The notes under the pieces: model-generated
Database searches by the model: none
Seen by the model: the letters and a program-made list of their open reading frames with translations, nothing else
What the model was told of the DNA's origin: nothing
In this document: piece by piece, positions 12,452 to 24,118 of the stretch
Layout of the letters: each line of letters begins with the position of its first letter
Numbering within the stretch: the first letter of the stretch is position 1
Assembly: GCA_000469685.2 (NCBI GenBank)
Contig: LS997565.1
Span: 46,800,810-46,864,809, forward strand
Direction of reading: 5' to 3'
DNA length: 64,000 bases
Origin: Haemonchus contortus
Taxonomy: Eukaryota > Nematoda > Chromadorea > Rhabditida > Trichostrongylidae
Program-made: the position numbers and the translations under genes

Positions 12452-15400
12452 TCAGTGGTAACTGGCTCTAATGGATAATTCAAGGCTAATCACCTTAATG
12501 AAGCAATTACAACTTAAGCCATCATGATAGTGTTACTCTGTTAATTCCGCTGAAACTGAAAGTATAAACGGGTACCGAGAAAAAACGATTACCTATCGCC
12601 CTAATGAGAGACCAAATAGAATCCAAGCTAGCACAGCAAAATACCAATAGGTTCGTAAGTAGAGGTGATAGGACCAACAGACAATGTAGATGATACAGTT
12701 GATAAAATCCTCTCAGTGCCCCTTCGCAGGTATGCGGCTTTTTCGTGAAAGACGAACATGGTCATAGCCATGACGAAGCCCTGGCAGAGATCTACAGGGA
12801 GGGCCCAGGCAGTTTACAAAAACGAAAGGAAAATCTGAAGGCGAAGTAGTGGATATTTTAAAGTTGAAAAATCTCGTCATTCATTGGGGAAGTGTATTGT
12901 TTACTGTAATGCGCTAGCTGTTTATTCACTACATCCACAACATTTTGCCTGGTTCTACTTTCGTTCTAAAATGGACATAAGCTCAGGTGAGGGCAAACTG
13001 TTAGAAGACGAAAATGTTAAAAATTAGAAAAGCTCAAAAAAATCGGTCATTAATAAAAAGTAGCCAAAGCAATACTCGTTCCACTGACTCACACAAAAAG
13101 ATTTGAAATTATAATTTCTATGATATATAATGAAATCATTCAATCGCAGGACCACATTAACCGGCTATGGATCAGGTCATTCAATAGAAGAGTCTTGAAA
13201 AAGGGCAAAAACGAAATTCCCTCCCAACTCAGAACATTATGGAAGTAGAATAGAACAAAAGGTGTAATAGAGTTGACAGAAATCTATTGAATTTGGAAGG
13301 AAACCTGTTTTAGAAACCAAATTCGCCAAATTCCTTATTTCTTCTCCAACGTTCAGGTCTAGACAATCAGCCATAACCATTGCATCTTCGAAAAATCTAA
13401 CAATTACTAACTGACTGACAATGAATGACTAGTATTCACGCCTCACTGACCATCTAAAAGCATATAAACAATGAATGATGAAGTAAACAAATGGATCAAT
13501 ATCAAATTTAGAAAATCAGTAGTGAATTTAGCAAAAAAAACCATTCATGAAAGAGTTCATCAGCACGAGGATCTAAAAGAGGGAGACCATTGTCACTAGC
13601 AAATTTGCCATTGTAATTTCCGGTAAGGTTTTTCTCCATTGACCACTTTTAATCTCGAGTGAGGGCCCCTTTACCTTCATCCCCATTCCTCTCAATGAAC
13701 GCAACCCTTCTTGATAGAATTACCCTCGAGACGTCCGGTATCTACTTACATATCGAAGACTATTTCTCTAAGTTTAAGTTAGACATGCCCTATTCCATTT
13801 CAAGATGACTGCCCACACCCGAACGATTGGGGTGCCTCAAACAACCTATCCGATCTCCGAAATATTCACGGAAGTGTTCTCTTCAAAATCCATTCCCTTG
13901 TTCGTCAAAACATTCCAGATTCTTATGGAATCCACAATTCTTTGTGTCGTATTGGGTCAACTGTTCGAACTGCTTGAAAACGTTGCCAATTATCGAGTAT
14001 TGTCAAAGAGTTCAAGGAGTCACCACGGACGGACATCGTTTAACTCACCAAACTAACGGGTGAAATGACCTTCCGGAGCCTTTTAACTGAACGTAATCGT
14101 CGTCAACCACAAACCTAGCCGAAACGATTGCGGTTAAATGACACTGACAAAGGATTGAGACGTATTCCCAGGATTCCGGATCCTTCAACCTTCAAAATTA
14201 CCGTTATCGGGTACTCACAAAAGGATTGTTCTCCTGCGAAAAATAGTGCAGCCTCCCTACGTCGGCCTAAAATTTAAAGGGGTCTTTATTAAGATCTCGA
14301 ACAAAGAACTATCTGTAAAGTGTAGCCCTAAGGTGATAATGCATTCGGGTCATTTTTCCAGATATGGCTAATGTATGTCTCACCAGAGCTCCACAATTAC
14401 AGTAACACAGACAAAGGCAAGGCGGCTGCTTTCAAAGGGAATTAGCATCTACTAAGTCCAAGAGGGTCGAGCGTAAAGGGCAGCTGAAAGCGTCTTGTCG
14501 GATTGAGCCAATATCTCAAACAGAAGGGAGCTTCCCATGATGAATTCACAGAGATTTATATGTATAGAAAGGGATCAGGAAATATTTCCAATCCAGGAAT
14601 GAAAAAAAACAGGGGACTTCTTCAAAAATCTGTGAACTAATAAAAACTAATAGATAAGGGACGTACTGTGAGGCCACACACCATTGAAAAGAGAAGAAAA
14701 AACAGCATAGTACCAAAGATAAGAGTGAGGAAGCGTGAATTTCACTAGTATGCGTAATGCATTCCACTTTTATTTTGAACATAGGAGTAGGTTTGGGAGC
14801 TAATTAGTCCATCCACTGATAAAATGGTTGCTTGATTGATACTACTACAATTATAGACAAGCTCAGAATCATATTACTAATATCGTAGATTTTATTTTGA
14901 TTCCCTAGGAACTTTTATGAGCTAAACAGCCGTTTTTCTCCATCTCCTACAAGGTCGAGCAAGGATAACTGAGTGCGCCTCTCTCAGTCTGCATAATCGA
15001 AGTGCCTAATGAGTGAATATCATTACTCAACCCATTCCTACAGAAACCATTCTATTCTTATGTAGAGGAACTCCTACCTCAAAAGGGAGTCGAATACATG
15101 TGCATAATTTGAACAATAGGAAACTTTCGGACTGACTTATTGACCGTAATCTCACTTACGATTAGTCGAGTTTCGGGTACCAAGAGCACAAGAAATCGGG
15201 TATGGCAGGCAGATAACAGTCAATCCTCTACAAAGCATTATCTTCAAAACTTTCCGAGAAAACACTTTACAATGGTCCACGAATCTGAAAAAACTCTCGC
15301 CTTAAGCTCATGCAAAAACTCACAGTATCGAATATCCGATTGTGAAAGCTCTTTATACCTTCTAACAGCAAAACATCGAAACCAGTCGGTATAAATCTTT

Positions 15401-16985
15401 CCGAAATCGGCAGCAGAATGGGTAAAGTCCCATGATATTCAGGAAGCTCATAGCGCCTTCACATATAAGGGGAAAATAGCACTCTGGTTAATTGAGACTG
15501 AAAAGTTTTTGAGAATATTCATGGAATCAATGGCGTGTAGAATGATTAATTATGGGCAAACTTCCCGGATGCGCCACGTATTCATGTCAAGTTATAATTT
15601 CAAAAGTGTCCAATTACATTCATGGCCAAGACGAAGTTCCTTTGTCTTTTTGTCATTTGAGACGACTCGAATCAATTACTCGATACTGACAGGTGTGAAG
15701 AAGCAAGGAGGGGTCATTGTACCTGTGAACAGAGTCATAGCTGCCCTCCCGTCCATTACACTAACTCGGTTGAAGGAAAATGAAAGAAAAATGACCTGAA
15801 TATAGATTCACTATTATTTGGCTTTTTTACAAATCACATATATTTTATATGAATTTTATTGATTTGTAAGCAGGAAAGAAGCAGAGCATGGAAGAACTGA
15901 ACCACAACGGTCTCAAGATATATGGCTTTAAGAAATCACTCAATGTTGGTTCAAATAATACCTCTTGAGGCCGGTGAAGGCTTAACCATCACCCAGGTAC
16001 TATTTAGGCCCTCTAGATAGGGCAGAAACAAAGTTTAGGCGTCTATGGAAATCAAAATCAAACAGTAGCATATCAATGGCAATTCAACACCGCCACATGG
16101 AACACCACTGGCTGCGCTCATCCAACAAATCATTCAACTGCCTTTTATCTATTATCCAAAGGGATTCTGTGAGCAGGCACAATGTTGCAATCGTACAATG
16201 GGGTTTCAGCCTATGCAACAGCACTGTTCGAAAAATCCTATACACACATATTCATCAATACATACCAAGCTTAGCATCGACATGAAAACGCGAACATACA
16301 AAAAGTATTTCATAAATTTCGTATAGAACATTCTGGATTACATAAGTAGTCATCACAGTCTGATAGGAGAATCGCCGGGCAAAAAGTCCGTCAGAGACGC
16401 AGAATTGAGACTCTGCTTCTCATAGGTTTTACCTTCATCGGATGGAAGGAAGATGTATGTCGAAATAAACTGGTGAAGACTGGACAAGAAGACGTTCACT
16501 ACTTTTTCCAAAACCCACTTCCAAACGGCTTTGATCACCATACGAATTCCGTCAAAAGGCTTCGATTTCATCCAATGGGGTTGAGATGATTCAAAACCAA
16601 CTATGTGGCCTGGTAAGGGTTTAAAGCTGTACGAAAAGAGATATAAATATTCCTTTATCCCATCTTTTTTAGTGTTCATATTGACTTACTGGTAGTGCGA
16701 TGAAAAGTAATTATTGGTCATCAAAATAACTAATAAATAAAAGTATAATACATTAGAAATATTCAGGAGTCTAATGCAAATCGATGTGGCCCTCAGTGCG
16801 CTCAATGACAGCGAATTAATGAGCAAATTACACTAAGCGGGCGAGAAGATATCCCGCTTAGCACTTTGTCATCACAAAAAAATCACGTGCTCTTCTTGGC
16901 TCACTCATTTCTGGGGTAGCCAGTAACTTCTGGGAAACGAATGGAATAAAATAGAATGCTAACGCTGATTTCAGCTCTCTTCGAG

Positions 16986-17060
16986 ATGCGCCCTGCTTTT
17001 GACTGCCACTCAGAATCGTACTAGTGATTGAAACCGTTACCGGAAGATGCATTGGTATTA
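16986..17060 (-). repeat. possible SINE relic
   Basis: GATGCGCCC followed by a diverged GACT/CAGAATCGTA segment resembles the distal part of the SINE at 43861-44166 in the same orientation. The match is short and degraded. Confidence 0.3.
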
Positions 17061-19529
17061 TGAGAATCAGTTGATGTACAGATTGGATTGACTACACTGT
17101 CAAAGGAATCTACTAACTACTGAACCCTGGAAAAGTGGAACTGGTAGGAAAACTGGATAAAACTCGGGCCATGGATGGAATCCCGAAGCATTGGTGCGCG
17201 ATAAGGAAGCCCTTCTCTATGTCCCCCTGATTTCTTCCAGAATATTTTAAAAAACTGTAAATCAAAAGCAGTAATTGTTCAATGAGGACATGGCAGCGCT
17301 CATAAGCTCAGTGTTTCCAGAAGAATAGCCAATAGCTAGAAGCACCATTGAAAATAAACAAAGGAAAGAAGAAAAACCAAAACGAAGAGGCATGACAGCC
17401 GACTTTTGGTGAAAACAACCAGACGATATTAAGTGATTAAAGCTTAAAACGTCAATCTTAAAGCCAGTTTAAATGTGTCTGCATCACCGATAGGAATGAC
17501 GCGTTTTATTACAATTGACACATTCTGAGTACCCGTTAAACCACAAAGGCTCAGGCTGTTGATTCATAACTAAAGAGTTGGCACTCTCAGAAAGTTGTAA
17601 TTAAGCAATTAGATGTGAATCATCAACCCAATTCAGAGACGATGAGCCTAAATTGAGAGGCTAGTCAATTCAGCCACAACTTTTAACTTCTAAACAGGTT
17701 TTCCAACTATTCTCCGTTGCTCGCAAAGACATATTTGGTCTATACCAATGACATAGAGATCCCAAATACCAGGTTGATGCATATTTATTGCGGATTTTTT
17801 GCAACAAATTTTGTTCGAAGAAATGATAAAAATTCTGAACAAAATCATGTTCAAATAATTGATTCCAAAGGCGAAGAAGTTTCACCCTCGAAGGTGATCC
17901 ACGCTTTGACATCAGCCATCAAGTCATCCAAACCGTCGTAGCTTCTATCCCTTAGCCAGATTTTCAACGAACGGTTGGCGTGATAACCCATAAAAGTTTC
18001 TGCCGGGGAATATGGTAGTTTCACAAGCAGATCCCATTTCTTGGTTGGCTTTGGCTAGTTGTTCCATCGCCAAGAAGTTATTGAGATCGCGGAATGACCC
18101 TGCCACCTTCCAACTTTTCTCGAAGTAATTTAACACATAATTTTGCGAATATGTGAATGTTTTTCAAGTGTATTTCTGTAGAGGAAATCATGGAGATCAT
18201 TTCTATAAAAAGCCCAAACCCAATGTTCAAAATATATCGAGAGAAAAGAAGCCGCGAAAAAAATTGCAATATTTATGCATCAACCTAATAATATTCATCA
18301 GTAAGCCTCCATTCTTATTCCCAGGGGAACTAGTCAGCCAGCCAGCTTACGGAGCTTCCGATTAGCCTTGACTGGAGCTACGATTCTTGCCACCACATTA
18401 ACTTCTTTTCTAGGAAATACTATACCGCTTATATGCTTACTTAAATGGAAGAGAGCGTGTAATAACTTTACAAATTATTTTTAATTCATAGATAAATAGT
18501 AGCCAGACCAGGTTGAATTATCCGAAACCTTTTTTTTCTGTGGAAAAAAATCCGTAAGGAAAGACACGTATTACAAACAAGTTAGTACTACACTGAGAAA
18601 GGCACAAATGATGACGGAAAGACAAATTGTTTCCGATTATCGAAACGAATTTCCTTTATCGGAACTTTAATGAACGCTCACTGACTTTTCTTACAAACAT
18701 CGGGTTGGCAACTGAGTAATTCTGTATATTCCGAGAAAAACATTTACCTTTTTTTCACAAAACAGGAAATATTTGTCCACTTGTATATTGACCATAAAAT
18801 ACCCAGGTATCTGTTCAATAAATATAAATCTTTCTAGAAGACGGGTGGTTACTTTTTGAAGGAAATGTTTGGAGTACCGATGCGGGCTTACTTAGTTGCC
18901 AACCTAATAGAATTGAACAGGATTACTGATAAAATGACAAAATCAAAACAAATAATGACAATAGTCGATCAATAGCTGTTGCAGCAATAGCAGTCAAAGA
19001 GACAGCAGTTGCGGAATGTGTATGATGTAATATATCTCGTTAAAAGCAAAGCGATAACGATAAATGGATCGATACGAGGCGTCGGCTGTCGGGAGTAGAT
19101 CAAAACCTGGCAAGAATCAATCAATAAAGCTTCAAGGTTCACTGATTCGATAGAAGTATGTGTCAAATCGGTGTTCATATCCACCTATTACACTGTGAAG
19201 TGTTCATGAACAGGCGCTCCGAGCTGAGCCAGGTGAAGATGCGTGTTCCCCCTGGGAGTACGAATCATATGCAGATATTGGAAGTTGATAGTGGCTGTAG
19301 TTGATCGGTCTCTACTAAGAGTAAGCCAGGCACACGAATACCATCTGAAATCTCCGATCGGAAAGGGAAAAGCAGTACGGGAAGCTGGTTCCCACAGTAG
19401 ACAACTAGAGACCCTAGCTCTGCTTATGCTCTTGCCTGAGGTTTTTTTCAATGTGCCACAACGATTCATCTCCTTGTGCATTCAAATAGTAAAAGTGGAA
19501 TTGAAGTTGTCTGCGAAAATCTGGGTCCT

Positions 19530-19793
19530 TTGGGGTGCGGTACAGTAGGAACGAAATGGTCGCGCGCGGCGAAGGCCACGTCGCGCGCGAAGGAATGTAG
19601 CAGAGTGCAACAGAAAGTAAGAAATACAGGAACAAAAGGACTAACGGTAGAATCATGCCGAAAGTAATAATCGCATAGCGAATGAGATGTCTGAAGAACC
19701 TTAGAACTGTTATAATAAGGCAAATGGTCCGCGGCAGCCGTTTGCGGCGGATCGATTATACGGAACCGTACCTACAGCCCGTTGCCCGGTCCT
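19530..19793 (+). repeat. GC-rich MITE-like repeat, copy A
   Basis: About 260 bp that recurs at 44951-45216. Shared blocks include GTAGGAACGA at the left, GTCGCGCGCGAAGGAATGTAG in the centre, AACTGTTATAAT then GGCAAATGGTCCG, and GGCGGATCGATTAT at the right. The ends are imperfect inverted repeats: left ACAGTAGGAACG and right, reversed, CTGTAGGTACGG. It has no coding capacity. This is a small non-autonomous DNA element by form. Confidence 0.65.
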
Positions 19794-20870
19794 TTGCCTT
19801 CCATTCCCCTATGAGGTCACTGTAAGAACCGCTTTCCCATGCTGTGCTTTCCTTCCTGTGGGCTCTGGAGCAAGTTCTAGGTACCCAATTTTGTTCAGAC
19901 CACTATTTCAGTGAGTTTTATACTCCCCACAACCCTTGTGCCGAACAATCGACGCCGTCACAATGGGAGGCAAGTTCTGCACGGACCAGTTCTTATCCTC
20001 GCAGTTCGTCTTACCCACAACACTGTTTCGCTGAAACTTTCGCCAAAAGAAGAGCTCGGAGTGATCATTTCAAATAGCTTTTAGTCTATTGAGGCTCACA
20101 ACCTTCCCCATTTCGCATCAAAATTCGCTTTTTGAGTTTTGTCAAAAGTGGAGTTCACCACAAAAATATATCACGCTCACATCATGTAGCAGTCTAGCGA
20201 ACAGAAGTATAAATGGCCGAACTCATGTTCCTCGTATTGCCACGTTGCTGATGCTTTAAAGCCCGTGCGACGTTACAGCCCAACTACCCCTATCGATTAG
20301 TCGCGGGCGTGGCCTAGCCCACGAGCGTCGAGCGTTGACGCGAAGTCTGAAAGGAACAATGACATGCATGACATGACAACGCCACCTACTTAGCTAAGCA
20401 CAGGCAACAGGACGACTCTATTCAAATCATCCCTGTCCCTGCTCTTATTCTTTCAATAATTCAATTTGACTACACAAAAGTAATCAGGATTTATGAACTT
20501 TTAGCAAATATTTTTCTTACAACTTGCAAAAGGACGAATGCAAATAGGAGCGACAATAACCAGCAAGAAGTAGGGACTCAATTCATCTCAAACGACAAAG
20601 AAAGCTTTGTTCACTCAATAAAGCTTGTTCATCCACTAAGATGCTTTTAATTAACTCTTCCTTGCTAGGAAAAGCCAGAACTGCCATTTCTCAAACTCAA
20701 GAAGCGTCTGAGAAAGTTTTTGATTTCAGCCTTGCCTAGAGAGACCCATCTTCTAAGTTCATTACTGAGCCAGTTTACTGATATTGCAGACGCTGATAAA
20801 CGAGAAATGAAATTATTTAATTAATTTCAATATCACAATAAAATCGAATGAATACAGGGTAGCATGAAAA

Positions 20871-23636
20871 TCAGCATAGAGATTTGTTCTTCAACGTGTA
20901 TTTCGGCATACAGAATACGGCATCTACTGGGCGTAGCCTATCATCACCCAACAGTGACAAACCTGCGATGCCGAAGAGCGTGTGGAACGGGTCTGGCTGA
21001 ATATATATTTTGGAGACAGTTCAGGAGAAGTCCTTAGAGACCTACAGTAAAGACTCCGTAAAACCTACACAATCGCCTGGTCGATCTGCAAAGCCACCCG
21101 TCTCATCGTCTTGACAAGCATAAATGAATTTGATGAGATCATTCTGAAATAGACTTCGAAAAAAACTTCAAAATCAAAACAAAGTTTCAAAGTGATTGAA
21201 AGCTCAGAAATATAATGTAGAATGTTATGCCGCCAAACGTCACTCTTACCCTAATGAAATCCCTATGCGAACCTCTCCAAGATATTTCCCATAATGAACT
21301 TGAACAGATCGCTTTTTCCCGATTTTCAGCTGAGCCTTTACACTCAATTTATGCTCTCACCCGTGATAAAAAAAGATCGCCAAATTTCCTTTTTCAATTG
21401 TCGCCACTCCTACATTCTTAATGCCAAGAATATCAGTTACCATCTATTCCGTCAGAACAATCAATCAGTATAGTCTCTTTCTGGCAAAAAATTGGCTCAG
21501 TTCTCACTCATTTTCCCTCAAAGCTTACACTTATATTACAAAGGAGTCGAAAAAAAAGTCTGACAATAATTCGCAAAGCTGAAACCGACCTTATCAACCC
21601 AGTCAAGTCGACCGAGCATAGCCAATGAAGCGAGCACCCACCACGAATAGCAAACGTCTGGTAGTTTTTCAGGACGCCCTACACGATTCTATTAAGTACT
21701 ATTAATTCCAGTGTACTGATTGTGAAGATATCCACGAGTGCCAGCATTTTCTCGTTTCGCCTCAGTCTATAGATGGTGAAGGTACATGTGATATCAATCG
21801 AAAGCCTACCCACACTTTACATTAAAGAATTTTTCGCGCTTCCCCTCATATTAAAGAAGTGAGTTACAGTTGAAGTTACTTTGTGTTCTCCCTTCAATGT
21901 CTTAAGGAACCTCCAAGCACAAGAATAACAAGTTTCTAGGATTTCTAAAAGCAAAATAGTGGCAGAGGTCAAAATTTTTCCGAAATTTTCACCATTTAGT
22001 CCACCACTACCGCACTGTCGTTGAGCTAGCCACTCAGCAGTTCGATCCCTATCAATTGATTCGAGACGACGAGCAATGCATAAAGTTCCAAGGCAACAGT
22101 ACACCTAAGCAATCTGGATCATGATAATTCTTGCCAACAAAAGCAAGTTTTCACTAGGAAAAACCCAAAACTGTGAATTTAGAAACTAGAAGCGTTTACC
22201 TGGCCAGCATGACTCTCTGATCTCGGTCGGGTTCCAAAACCACCGTCAAAATTGTAGCAACTTAACACGTACTGAACAGCCTTTTCGAGATCAATTACGT
22301 GCAGCCTGTCGATAAGGAACAGGGTGGCAACAGCACAGAAGGAGAATCGTGTGTCCACTTCATCTGAATGTGCCTCATTAGCCATGAACACATTGTTCTA
22401 AGTTTGACTAGTTTTCCGAGAACGTTGCGAGAAAGGGAGTTTTATCAGAGGCTAGCATTAAAAGCGGTCACAGGTGAGGAATTTCGCTATGCTATCTACC
22501 TACTTGACACATCTTCATCGAAACCTACTCGATACATCTCCACCGAAACTACCATCTTCATTTTGTAGCCGACGGACATATTCAGCAATAGAATCCAGGT
22601 CAAATTTATCCAGTGCATCGTACATTATTAGAATCTGAATAACTCCCGTTGTAGAAGCACAAAAACAATGACGAGGAAACTTCAAGAAAAAAAACTCGGA
22701 AAGTTCATACTTGCACCGCGCTCAAGGTGTGGAGTAGATGGCTGTCATGGTGCAATGCAGGCGCAAAACCGCCATCAGATCGCTGACACTCTTTGATGTA
22801 TTCTACAATGGCATCCTGATCCAGAGCGTCAGGCTACAAATAGAAATGATCAAATCCACCCATGGGATGGCGGTGTTGGTTGCTTAATCCGCGCCTTCCT
22901 TACTTGTCTGCTGAGTTATTGTTAAATACCAAGCTTTATCCCATTCCTATTGGATTCTACACCAACAGCAGCTACTAATCATGAGCGAACAATCAAACCA
23001 AGAGAGGAAATGTTACCTTATTTTGTATGCACAGCGAACTCACACACCAGTAAACTCCGCTTAGACGCAATGGCTCAGCCATGATGTACTCCTGAAAAAA
23101 GAAAAATTAACACTTATAGAATGCTATACTCCTAATTCGTGCTTCATATTCAAATGAGAACCTAGTGGTTTCGCCAAGCCCGATTCGCATAAATGTGAAA
23201 CAAGTTGCGTTCAAGGGAGGTACGAAGGACTACATATCTTTTCCTCAAATTTGAGCCTTAGCATAAAATCATTTCATGGAGATCCAAAATTTACAAAAAT
23301 GGCAAGCCAGGCTATGCTCAACCCACAGCGTAACGACTTCAATGTTGCAGTTTACATAGATGTCTTACAATTTGCCGACGCGAAAAATGAAGCAAAATAG
23401 GCTATTCGAAACTGTTTGATGGAGATAATCGAATTCACTCACATAGGAATCTTTTTTCTTTTCAAAATTCGTGATGAAGTCTGCATGTATATTCGGCAGT
23501 AAACTCCTAGGAGCTGTAGAAGGGAGATCGACGTCTTTCCGTGCAATGTCAAGAAAGCCCGCAAATGACTAAACACAGTAAAAAAAATCTGAAATCAGTC
23601 AGGAATGGTACTCATTCAAAAAAAAAAACCAACCAT
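20871..23636 (-). CDS. RABGGTB: Rab geranylgeranyltransferase beta subunit (RabGGTB)
   Basis: Catalytic beta subunit of GGTase-II, which adds geranylgeranyl groups to C-terminal cysteines of Rab GTPases presented by the escort protein REP; cytosolic, partner of the alpha subunit. Ten coding exons (minus): 23634-23636 (ATG only), 23443-23568, 23017-23091, 22711-22833, 22529-22634, 22200-22363, 21993-22104, 21590-21678, 21069-21143, 20871-20996. All phases join, giving 332 aa against 331 in human. Prenyltransferase repeats are intact: [68 protein letters not shown]. The three zinc ligands are present: Asp244 and Cys246 in LPDVCYSWW, His296 in DPFHTLFG. The MSFAG start resembles that of nematode orthologues. 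It lies just downstream of the KIAA2013-like gene, probably in one operon. Identification is firm; the exact ATG rests on the ATG-only exon. Confidence 0.95.
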
Positions 23637-23677
23637 TGTGAAGCCTTTTCGAGGTGTCAAGAAGCAACCTTCCCTTC

Positions 23678-23688
23678 CTACAAAAAAA
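23678..23688 (-). promoter_or_regulatory. putative trans-splice acceptor of RabGGTB
   Basis: On the minus strand TTTTTTTGTAG ends at 23678, with the ATG 41 nt downstream at 23636. A T-run plus TAG directly before a short leader fits a spliced-leader acceptor. It lies about 100 nt after the AATAAA of the upstream gene, the spacing expected at an internal operon junction. Confidence 0.55.
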
Positions 23689-23780
23689 CTTCAAGTTGAT
23701 TAGGTGCTACATGCTATCGTTATGAAATGAGAATTAGGATACAACCATAGTGTGACATGATCAGAAAACATTAAATAATT

Positions 23781-23786
23781 TTTATT
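23781..23786 (-). terminator. poly(A) signal of the KIAA2013-like gene
   Basis: AATAAA on the minus strand, 333 nt after the stop codon at 24119-24121. It is the only canonical hexamer between that stop and the RabGGTB leader. Cleavage shortly after it would leave less than 100 nt before the trans-splice acceptor at 23678. Confidence 0.55.
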
Positions 23787-24118
23787 CAATATTAATACTC
23801 TGGAAAGGCATTAAGGAGAAATTGTAAAATTAACCGTACTTATTAGTGGACTAAAATTACATTTCATCCGGCATCGTAAGCATTTTTCGAAGCAAGGCAT
23901 GGAAAGTATTAGCAAACACATGGGCTTCATTATTATACATACACGTATTAACAAAAAAATTAATGGTTGCTCACAGTAAATTAAAAACAAAAATTAGAGA
24001 TTTTCAATCATTTTCGATTAATTAGGGTACTGGAAGACTATGTAATGGCTTACAGAAACAATAACAAGAACCGAACCAAGAAGTACAGGCATTTCAGGCA
24101 ATGAATGGTAGCGGGCAT

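Larger units (their letters stand above)
5623..20870. other. 15-kb intergenic stretch, no gene recognised
   Basis: No exon chain with a known protein signature was found. Visible items are a 13-nt C run at 9581-9593, a purine-rich GA tract near 6376-6417, a roughly 30-bp imperfect tandem duplication near 11474-11535, an 8-bp perfect hairpin at 12431-12451, a possible SINE relic at about 16986-17060 and a GC-rich MITE-like repeat at 19530-19793. The segment 8140-8830 is unusually GC-rich for the region and has overlapping open frames on both strands, but none resembles a family I know. Confidence 0.45.

Noticed and set aside
12700..12805. Minus-strand segment LCQGFVMAMTMFVF with an acceptor-like CTGTAG, recalling a receptor TM7
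   Set aside because: No neighbouring exons and too short to assign.
21890..21948. Exon-like segment in the RabGGTB region reading [16 protein letters not shown], resembling the zinc-ligand exon
   Set aside because: A far better exon at 21590-21678 reads [13 protein letters not shown], joins in phase and keeps the Asp/Cys ligands. The segment lies inside that intron.
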